Shown: piece by piece, positions 15,773 to 21,502 of the stretch
Layout: every line of letters starts with the position of its first letter
Numbering within the stretch: the first letter of the stretch is position 1
Origin: Candidatus Pacearchaeota archaeon UBA284
Lineage (GTDB): Archaea > Nanobdellota > Nanobdellia > Pacearchaeales > UBA284
Direction: 5' to 3'
Assembly (NCBI GenBank): GCA_002499185.1
Contig: DAKN01000010.1
Coordinates: 4,546-35,389, forward strand
Length of the DNA: 30,844 bases
The notes under the pieces: model-generated
Database searches by the model: none
Seen by the model: only the letters and a program-made list of their open reading frames with translations
Told to the model about the DNA's origin: nothing
Translations under genes and position numbers: made by a program

Positions 15773-16713
15773 AGTGATATGCTATTTATGCCGTTTATTA
15801 TTACTTTTAATGTTTGCAAATCATCATCCATATTATAAGTTTTGTTAAGTATTTTTTCTATAGTTGATTTTAGCTGTAAGTAGTATAGTTCTTTTTCAGA
15901 AATATCTGTTTCATAAGATTTTTCAATGTCATTAATTCTCAAGACAAGTTTTTTTCTATTTAATAATAGCCTGCCATTTTTGTAATTAACTATAATTTCT
16001 TCTGATTTTGGCTCTATACAACTTACGTGAACTGTTCCATTTAATTTATTAATTATAATGGCTGCCGTGGCAGAGTGGTCTGTTTTGTAATCCCAAGGTC
16101 TTTTACCTCCAATTTCCCATTTTAATTTAATATGATCTATTGTTCCGATAAGCCATTGTAATACTGTTATTGTGTGCCATCCCATATTTATCCAACATCC
16201 CCCACCAGCGGCTTCAATGTCCCAATACCAACTATTTTTATTATCGTCTATTGTGAATGTATACGAAAAAAATAAAGGTGAACAAAGTTTATCAATTTCT
16301 TCTTTAGCTTTTAAAAATAAAGGATTATACTTTCTTTGTTGTAGTGTTGCAATAAATAAATTATGTTTTTTAGCAAGATTAATAATTTTTTTTCCATCTC
16401 GATACGTTAAGGCAAGGGGTTTTTCTTTAATGATATTTATCTTTCTATTTAAAGCTTCAATAGATATTTTTTCATGAAGATAGTTTGGAGTTGCAATAAT
16501 GACGATATCTAATTCTGTGGACAATAGTAATTCTTTATAATTTGTAAAAAAGGGCACACCCTTAATGGCGGCCCCAGCATTAGTATCGCAGATAGCGACT
16601 ATATTAACTATATTTTCTTTTTCTAATTCGAAAAGCGCCTCTAAGTGTTTTTTACCCTGGTTCCCTACTCCGATTAAGCCTATTCTCAATGGTTTATCAG
16701 TGGAATTTAACAT
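15769..16713 (-). CDS. Gfo/Idh/MocA-family oxidoreductase (first of operon)
   Basis: A 314-residue NAD(P)-dependent dehydrogenase and the first gene of the AT-rich operon. It begins LRIGLIGVGNQGKKHLEALF with the GxGxxG cofactor loop, then IVAICDTN, IVIIATPNYLHEKISIEALN and IIKEKPLALTYRDGKK with the conserved EKP. AAGGGCWINMGWHTITVLQW carries the C-terminal catalytic region, where Asn replaces the usual Asp before MGWH; the other dehydrogenase of this operon keeps Asp. It is a likely ring-hydroxyl dehydrogenase that creates the ketone for the next enzyme. The -10 box lies only 7 bases before the ATG, so the mRNA is probably leaderless. Confidence 0.85.
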   Translation of the reverse strand: MLNSTDKPLRIGLIGVGNQGKKHLEALFELEKENIVNIVAICDTNAGAAIKGVPFFTNYKELLLSTELDIVIIATPNYLHEKISIEALNRKINIIKEKPLALTYRDGKKIINLAKKHNLFIATLQQRKYNPLFLKAKEEIDKLCSPLFFSYTFTIDDNKNSWYWDIEAAGGGCWINMGWHTITVLQWLIGTIDHIKLKWEIGGKRPWDYKTDHSATAAIIINKLNGTVHVSCIEPKSEEIIVNYKNGRLLLNRKKLVLRINDIEKSYETDISEKELYYLQLKSTIEKILNKTYNMDDDLQTLKVIINGINSISL

Positions 16714-16719
16714 GATGAT

Positions 16720-16747
16720 ATTATAATAATTTAAAAAAATTTGTCAA
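16720..16747 (-). promoter_or_regulatory. Promoter of the six-gene operon
   Basis: The minus strand reads TTGACA (16742-16747), a 16-base spacer and TATAAT (16720-16725), both perfect consensus hexamers. The ATG at 16713 follows 6 bases after the -10, which predicts transcription starting at or next to the start codon. Confidence 0.75.
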
Positions 16748-16753
16748 GCTATA

Positions 16754-16782
16754 TTGACAAAAATATACAAATAGTGCATAAT
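16754..16782 (+). promoter_or_regulatory. Promoter of the SPFH-protein gene
   Basis: TTGACA (16754-16759) is followed by 17 bases and CATAAT (16777-16782). It lies back to back with the operon promoter reading left; the two -35 boxes are only 6 bases apart, so the polymerases could compete or be regulated together. Confidence 0.65.
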
Positions 16783-16791
16783 AATAGTGTT

Positions 16792-16838
16792 CTTTGGCGG
16801 AGCCAAAGGATATTACGTTTACGTAATTTGAATCCTTT
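16792..16838 (+). promoter_or_regulatory. Leader with two mutually exclusive hairpins
   Basis: CTTTGGC (16792-16798) pairs with GCCAAAG (16802-16808) over a GGA loop, right at the predicted 5' end. Alternatively AAAGGAT (16805-16811) pairs with ATCCTTT (16832-16838) enclosing the palindrome ATTACGTTTACGTAAT (16812-16827). The two folds share 16805-16808. No T-run follows, so this would act on mRNA stability or translation, not on termination. Confidence 0.4.
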
Positions 16839-16872
16839 ACATTTAAATATTCAGTTTACAGGAGTGAAAGAA

Positions 16873-18174
16873 ATGGCAAGCGAGATAAAAAAAGATAATG
16901 TTGTTAAGGAAAACGAAAAGAAGGTTAACCAACTCGGACCATTTTTAGTTGGGCTGGGTGCAATTTTATTAGTAGTAATTTTTTCTATTTTTATTCTTCC
17001 CCACTTCATCGGTCTATTTGCAATAATTTTGTCGCCGATAATTATTTTAACGGTCGCATTTCTTGTTTTATGGTTTATCTGGGCACCGAATATGGTGATC
17101 GGAACATTTATCCCAGAAGGATATTGCGTAATAATAACCAGAGGACAAGAGGAGGGCCAATTCGTTAAGGCGATGATAAAATGGAAAGGATGTACTATTG
17201 ATGGCAAATACAATATTATCGAAATGAAGCCTGGAGAAAAAGAAATGGACTACGTTGGCTTCTGGAGCAGAAGCCATATTGGTATGAATTTTTATTTTTG
17301 GCCATTTGATAGGATCTTTGCGTATGACCTCAAATGGAAACAATTTACCCATGACGAGAAGGTTGTGGACAGAGATGAACATCTCTATCGCGTCCTTTTG
17401 AAGCCTTATGTCTATTACATCGACATTAAAAATGCCGAAGATAAGGACAAGGTACCTCAAAACATGGGTATTGTTGCAGAGATGAAGATAGTTAATCCCT
17501 ATAAGGCAACATTCAAGATTCAGAACTGGTATCGTGCAGTTTCCAATCTCATCATCGGAGACCTTCGTGACTTTATCAGAACCAAGTCCTATGAAGAGCT
17601 TATTAATTCTGAAAAGAGCAAAGACTCTTTAAATGATATGATATGGAAGCAGAGAATCGAGATTGGTTTGGCAAAAGAAATAGAAGAAAACTACGGAGTC
17701 AAAATTATTAAACTTACCGTTGTTGAGATAAGTCCAGCCGATCCGGAGTATTCCAGAGCCACACTGAGAAAAATTATTGCCGAGAAAAACAAAGCGGCAA
17801 TTGAAGTTGAAGCTGATGCTGAGGCAATCAAGAGATCCAAGGAAACTATGGGCTTGGCTACAAGGATGTTTCTTGACCATACTAAAATGAAAGAACAAAC
17901 CATGGTGGACCTCATTTCCAGCAATCCAGAAGAGTTTGAGAAAAAGTACGGCAAGATGTTCAATAAATGCCTTGACCTTGTTCAAAGGGAGATGGCACTT
18001 GCCAAAGGTCGGTTAATTGATGTAAGGACTGATACTGCTGGAATAAAAGGAGGAGATCCCCTACTTACACTGATTGCAGCCAACAGTATGTTCAATAATC
18101 AGTCTAGTGGTGGAAAGTCAACGTCTAAGAAAAGAAATAAAGACAATGACGATGAAGAGGAATGTCCATTCTAA
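16873..18174 (+). CDS. SPFH/band-7-like membrane protein
   Basis: A 433-residue protein when started at the ATG at 16873, which has AGGAG 8 bases upstream; the longer frame to 16741 would begin before the promoter. Residues about 22-75 contain two strong hydrophobic segments (LVGLGAILLVVIFSIFILP, then LFAIILSPIIILTVAFLVLW). VIGTFIPEGYCVIITRG starts the band-7-like domain. A helical, charged region follows (RKIIAEKNKAAIEVEADAEA, typical of the prohibitin/stomatin coiled coil), and the tail is low-complexity KKRNKDNDDEEECPF. SPFH proteins form membrane-bound oligomeric scaffolds. It stands alone with its own promoter, structured leader and terminator, next to the secretion-like block. Confidence 0.75.
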   Translation: MASEIKKDNVVKENEKKVNQLGPFLVGLGAILLVVIFSIFILPHFIGLFAIILSPIIILTVAFLVLWFIWAPNMVIGTFIPEGYCVIITRGQEEGQFVKAMIKWKGCTIDGKYNIIEMKPGEKEMDYVGFWSRSHIGMNFYFWPFDRIFAYDLKWKQFTHDEKVVDRDEHLYRVLLKPYVYYIDIKNAEDKDKVPQNMGIVAEMKIVNPYKATFKIQNWYRAVSNLIIGDLRDFIRTKSYEELINSEKSKDSLNDMIWKQRIEIGLAKEIEENYGVKIIKLTVVEISPADPEYSRATLRKIIAEKNKAAIEVEADAEAIKRSKETMGLATRMFLDHTKMKEQTMVDLISSNPEEFEKKYGKMFNKCLDLVQREMALAKGRLIDVRTDTAGIKGGDPLLTLIAANSMFNNQSSGGKSTSKKRNKDNDDEEECPF

Positions 18175-18199
18175 ATAATGGAAACAGCCTCTTTTTTTA
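18155..18199 (+). terminator. Terminator spanning the SPFH stop codon
   Basis: AGAGG (18156-18160) pairs with CCTCT (18188-18192), and inside it TCCATT pairs with AATGGA; a run of seven T follows (18192-18198). The TAA stop sits in the loop. The T-run touches the stop codon of the convergent gene at 18197. Confidence 0.6.
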
Positions 18200-18571
18200 T
18201 TTCTTGTTTATTATCGTAGAGAATATAGACTTTTTGTTAATTTCAGCAGAATTTTCTTTTTCTTCTCTTCCCTCAATGTTATTTTCGGTAATAACTTCCT
18301 CTTCAGAAAGAACAGTTTTAATTTTTTCAGTAATTTCGATAGCCAAGTCTTCAGAAATTTGTAGTTTATCTTTTATTATTGGCTTTAAATTAGTCAACGA
18401 GATTTTTTCGTTAATTAAATTATTACAAATATCTATTAGGTAATCTAATCTATTTTTTTCAATATCACTAAATTCTTTTTCTTCCAAGTCAAAACAGTCA
18501 GTTACTCCAAGATTATTGGTTTTTATAAAATCAATAGCGGTATTTATTAAATCTATTTTTTTAGCAATCAT
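18197..18571 (-). CDS. Uncharacterised small acidic helical protein
   Basis: A 124-residue protein I do not recognise. It is predicted mostly helical from heptad-like spacing, with LDYLIDICNNLINEKISLTN and IKDKLQISEDLAIEITEKIK in the middle and a Glu-rich tail ending FSTIINKK. It has no signal peptide, membrane segment or metal motif. It starts 2 bases after the stop of the VirB6/TrbL-like gene and is surely in the same operon, so a cytoplasmic partner or chaperone of that membrane protein is a fair guess, but only that. Its 3' end meets the terminator of the convergent SPFH gene. Confidence 0.6.
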   Translation of the reverse strand: MIAKKIDLINTAIDFIKTNNLGVTDCFDLEEKEFSDIEKNRLDYLIDICNNLINEKISLTNLKPIIKDKLQISEDLAIEITEKIKTVLSEEEVITENNIEGREEKENSAEINKKSIFSTIINKK

Positions 18572-18573
18572 AA

Positions 18574-20649
18574 TTAATTTAATTTACCTGCCCATGCTTC
18601 ATTGGATAGATTTTCTATTGCTTGAGCCATTACTTTATCTTCTTTATTTGTGCTTGTTTTTAATGATGTAATTACATTTTTAACAGCTGTTCGATTTAAT
18701 TTATCTCTAGTGAAACCCCTTAAATCTTTAACATCAATAGTTGCAGTAGGAAGATGCTGTTTTATTAAATTAGCATAACCATTTTTAATGTTTTCTATGT
18801 CTTTTGCTGTTCCTTTTTTTAATTTTTCTTGTATTATTTTTATATTAGGGCCAGCAATAGATGATAAAATTTCAGGATTTAGATATGCTGAGGAATTTAT
18901 TATTTTTCCTCTTTCAGCTGGCGACATTGCTCCCATAACTTCAGAAGAGCTTTTGTTGATTAATTTTTGAGCATAATCTGGTCTAGCATTTGCAATATCT
19001 TTTATTTTAACATTAAATGTTTCGGCCCAATTTTTATTGCTAGCCAAATATTCTAATTCAGGTTTATCTAATTCTCCTCTTTTATTTAAAGCGTTAAAAG
19101 CAGCGGCTTTATCAATATTATTTGCTCTTGTTTCTGTTCCTGAAGTAGTGATTTTTTTAAGCTTATCATTAGAGAGATTTTCGAGTCTTTTCTGTGCCTC
19201 TTCAACTTCGCCGCTTATCTTAGCGTCGTATTCTCCACGTCTTGTAAAGCCGATGTTTTCTTTTATTTCAGATATTCTTTTGGCTGCTTTTTCTCTTCCC
19301 TCGGCTCCTAATCCTCCCATTGCTGCTCCGGTTAATCCTCCCATTGCTGCTCCTCTTATTCCAGCATCAGAATATCCTTGACTGATACCAGAAAGTCCGC
19401 CAACTGCGGCACCAGCAACCGTTCTTTTCCCTCCTTCAACCATCCATTCTCCGCCTGCTACCGCAGTTTCTTTTGCTTTACTTATAGCCCTGCCTCCAGT
19501 TCTTGCCCAAGCACCTTTGGCGAGACCCTCAACAGTCGAACCGATTTGTCCTCCCGCAGAGATAGAGATAAAGAATCCAGCGATTAAAATAATGAAGGGA
19601 GTAAGACACTTAATGGCTGAATTAACTAAGCTACCAATAATAGAGGTAAGACTTGTTGGATCAATAGTAAAGGTTATCGATGGAATTAGCATATTTGCGA
19701 GATAGATAGACATTCCAGCTGGTATTCCGATTACACACCATTGCATAAAACTTTCCCACCAGTCATCCCAATAAAGAACGCTGGGAAATATTTTTTTAAT
19801 ATAGTTTGACTGAGGAAATACTTTTGTTGCAAAAGCTATGGGAGAAGCTATTACTAATAGCCATAGAATTATAGATCTACCAAGAAAAAGTAATGCATAA
19901 AGAATGTAAATAAAGAAACTAATAAGGGCAAACATTAAAAATGCAAGTGATACAGCGAAAGAATTTAATATACTTAGAGTTGATGTTCCTATTGCATTGA
20001 CAAATTCTTTTTCTGCGACAGCTGTTACGGTAGTATTTATTCCTCCAGAAACAAAAGACTTTGTTAAAATATTTGATCCATCTATAATAAATCCACAAAT
20101 AATAGGGGTAAAATTAATCAAAAGAGCAATAATTATAAAATTGATTAAAGTTTTTTTAGCTTTATTTTCTTCTCTTCCTAATATTATGTTAATAGCTATA
20201 ATAACTAATCCAATAACTAATGCTGCGTTGGCTACGTTTCTTACTACTCCCCATCCAGTCGCTACAACTTTATTATATGTTTCACTTGCTGGATCAAAGT
20301 CTGTTGGACTTAGCCATGTTGATGTTGAATCTATAACCGTAGACAATATTACTTGTCCAAGATTTATAATTGTTGAACCAGCCATAGTTATCAGAGATCT
20401 AGCTGCTGTTATTATGCTATTGGTAATAACAGCGGTGGGGTTGTCAAGAAGATTATTAGTTGCATCTAATCCTAATAATTTTGAAATTTCAAGTGCTCCG
20501 GCTAATGGCCAAGTAGTAGGATTAGAAAGTAATAATATTTGAAGAGGATCAATAATATCTTCAGCAAAAACATTTCCCATTGGCGAAAGAAGAGTTAAAA
20601 AAATAAAAAGAGAACAAGCTATAATTTTTAATTTTTTAAAATTAAACAT
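18574..20649 (-). CDS. VirB6/TrbL-like multi-pass membrane protein
   Basis: A 691-residue protein with a signal peptide (1-29, ending NVFA) and then a polytopic region of roughly residues 130-370. Hydrophobic segments include NAALVIGLVIIAINIIL, INFIIIALLINFTPIICGF, VSLAFLMFALISFFIYILYA, LGRSIILWLLVIASPIAFA and PFIILIAGFFISISAGG. The hydrophobic arrangement with LLVIASPIAF and YWDDWWESFMQW is characteristic of the TrbL/VirB6-like proteins of patescibacterial type IV secretion-like loci, where VirB6 forms part of the inner-membrane channel. After the last helix comes an Ala/Gly-rich linker (VAGAAVGGLSG, MGGLTGAAMGGLG) and a soluble helical C-terminal domain of about 240 residues of unknown role. 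No VirB4 or VirD4 ATPase is in the window. Confidence 0.75.
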   Translation of the reverse strand: MFNFKKLKIIACSLFIFLTLLSPMGNVFAEDIIDPLQILLLSNPTTWPLAGALEISKLLGLDATNNLLDNPTAVITNSIITAARSLITMAGSTIINLGQVILSTVIDSTSTWLSPTDFDPASETYNKVVATGWGVVRNVANAALVIGLVIIAINIILGREENKAKKTLINFIIIALLINFTPIICGFIIDGSNILTKSFVSGGINTTVTAVAEKEFVNAIGTSTLSILNSFAVSLAFLMFALISFFIYILYALLFLGRSIILWLLVIASPIAFATKVFPQSNYIKKIFPSVLYWDDWWESFMQWCVIGIPAGMSIYLANMLIPSITFTIDPTSLTSIIGSLVNSAIKCLTPFIILIAGFFISISAGGQIGSTVEGLAKGAWARTGGRAISKAKETAVAGGEWMVEGGKRTVAGAAVGGLSGISQGYSDAGIRGAAMGGLTGAAMGGLGAEGREKAAKRISEIKENIGFTRRGEYDAKISGEVEEAQKRLENLSNDKLKKITTSGTETRANNIDKAAAFNALNKRGELDKPELEYLASNKNWAETFNVKIKDIANARPDYAQKLINKSSSEVMGAMSPAERGKIINSSAYLNPEILSSIAGPNIKIIQEKLKKGTAKDIENIKNGYANLIKQHLPTATIDVKDLRGFTRDKLNRTAVKNVITSLKTSTNKEDKVMAQAIENLSNEAWAGKLN

Positions 20650-20702
20650 ATTTTTATTATATTATAGCAACTTATTTTTATATGTAAATGCTGTTTACAA
20701 CA

Positions 20703-20740
20703 AATAAAAAAACCGGGGATATTTTTAAATCGTCCCCGGT
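20703..20740 (-). terminator. Terminator of small membrane protein gene (copy 1)
   Basis: On the minus strand ACCGGGGA pairs with TCCCCGGT (20733-20740 and 20712-20719) and is followed by seven T. The gene's TAA at 20725-20727 lies in the loop. Confidence 0.85.
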
Positions 20741-21027
20741 CGTCGCGCATTCCCCATTGAGGGAGTGCGACGATAGTCGTATGCTCCTACCATTATTATC
20801 ACTACTCCAAAGATAATGATTATCATAGGAGTGGGCACTGAAGGAATTGCCGCTCTTGAAGTTCTTTGCTGTAAATCGTTTTCCAGTATTTTAGATGTTC
20901 TTTCAATGCCTGATGTGGTGGAAGCAGTAGATTTGTTGTCTTCAATCTGTGCAGTGTTCATGAATACGATACCGCCGATGACTGCGATTGCAATCCCGAT
21001 AATAATCAGAATGGTTGAGTTCTTCAT
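20725..21027 (-). CDS. Small two-helix membrane protein, paralogue 1
   Basis: A 100-residue protein started at ATG 21027, which has GAGGTG 8 bases upstream; the upstream ATG at 21042 lies before that Shine-Dalgarno. An N-terminal helix MKNSTILIIIGIAIAVIGGI and a second helix (PMIIIIFGVVIIMVGAYDY) flank a polar loop of about 40 residues rich in Ser, Thr and Gln; the C-terminus RRTPSMGNARRPG is basic. It is clearly homologous to the protein at 28788-29075, mainly in the first helix, and the two genes also share promoter type and leader. I do not recognise a named family. Its position beside the VirB6-like and VirB2-like genes suggests a role in the same envelope system. Confidence 0.75.
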   Translation of the reverse strand: MKNSTILIIIGIAIAVIGGIVFMNTAQIEDNKSTASTTSGIERTSKILENDLQQRTSRAAIPSVPTPMIIIIFGVVIIMVGAYDYRRTPSMGNARRPGTI

Positions 21028-21097
21028 TTGTAAACACCTCAATATGTAATTGTGATGAACTTTATAGTCTCTCCGAGGCTATTTAGGTTCTTTATAT

Positions 21098-21126
21098 ATT
21101 ATAATACCTATATTAAAATTTGTCAA
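21098..21126 (-). promoter_or_regulatory. Promoter of small membrane protein 1
   Basis: The minus strand reads TTGACA (21121-21126), 17 bases, TATAAT (21098-21103): full consensus with optimal spacing. The leader is about 64 bases long. Confidence 0.85.
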
Positions 21127-21128
21127 GA

Positions 21129-21157
21129 TTGTATGCTTCAAGCCAATAAAGTATAAT
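21129..21157 (+). promoter_or_regulatory. Promoter of VirB2-like operon
   Basis: TATAAT (21152-21157) lies 8 bases before the ATG at 21166, with a weaker TTGTAT (21129-21134) at 17 bases. Transcription would start nearly at the ATG, giving a leaderless or near-leaderless mRNA. It is divergent from, and adjacent to, the promoter reading left. Confidence 0.5.
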
Positions 21158-21165
21158 TTAATTGT

Positions 21166-21501
21166 ATGTTTAATATTAAATTTACTCCCGAAACTTTTTT
21201 CATGCTTCCCTTCGCACTCGGACTTGATTTGATAGGAATTATTTTGGTTTGTTTCGGTTTAGATGATTTCGGAATAACAGATATCATCGGAATTGCATTT
21301 ATTAATACTTGGTTATTATTAAGAGGAAAAAAAGTTGTGCATCAACAAGGTAAAAAAGGAGCGATAAGTAGCATTAAAAAAGCTTTTACCGGCAAAACAA
21401 GTAAATTCTTTGCTGCACCGTTTCTAGAGTTGATTCCCTATGTAGGTTGTCTCCCCTTTTGGACAATATCGGTAATATTAAATTTAGACGAAGAACAATA
21501 A
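21166..21501 (+). CDS. Small membrane protein, first gene of VirB2-like operon
   Basis: A 111-residue protein without a named family. It has an N-terminal hydrophobic stretch (FFMLPFALGLDLIGIILVCFG, written here as FFMLPFALGLDL then IGIILVCFG), a short second hydrophobic segment (DIIGIAFINTWLLL), a basic loop (RGKKVVHQQGKKG), and a C-terminal amphipathic or membrane part with LELIPYVGCLPFWTISVIL. It precedes the first VirB2-like gene by one base (TAA-T-ATG) and so shares its translation unit. Similar small proteins occur beside pilin-like genes in patescibacterial genomes as far as I recall, but the function is unknown. It could be an assembly factor. Confidence 0.6.
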   Translation: MFNIKFTPETFFMLPFALGLDLIGIILVCFGLDDFGITDIIGIAFINTWLLLRGKKVVHQQGKKGAISSIKKAFTGKTSKFFAAPFLELIPYVGCLPFWTISVILNLDEEQ

Positions 21502-21502
21502 T

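Noticed and set aside
16741..16872. N-terminal extension of the SPFH protein from a TTG start
   Set aside because: It would begin upstream of the -35/-10 promoter and the hairpin leader; the ATG at 16873 has a clear AGGAG.
19997..20542. Hydrophobic plus-strand frame opposite the VirB6-like gene
   Set aside because: It is the complement of membrane-segment codons and has no start signal.
21028..21042. Start of small membrane protein 1 at the upstream ATG
   Set aside because: The ATG precedes the Shine-Dalgarno GAGGTG, and homology with paralogue 2 begins at MKNSTIL.
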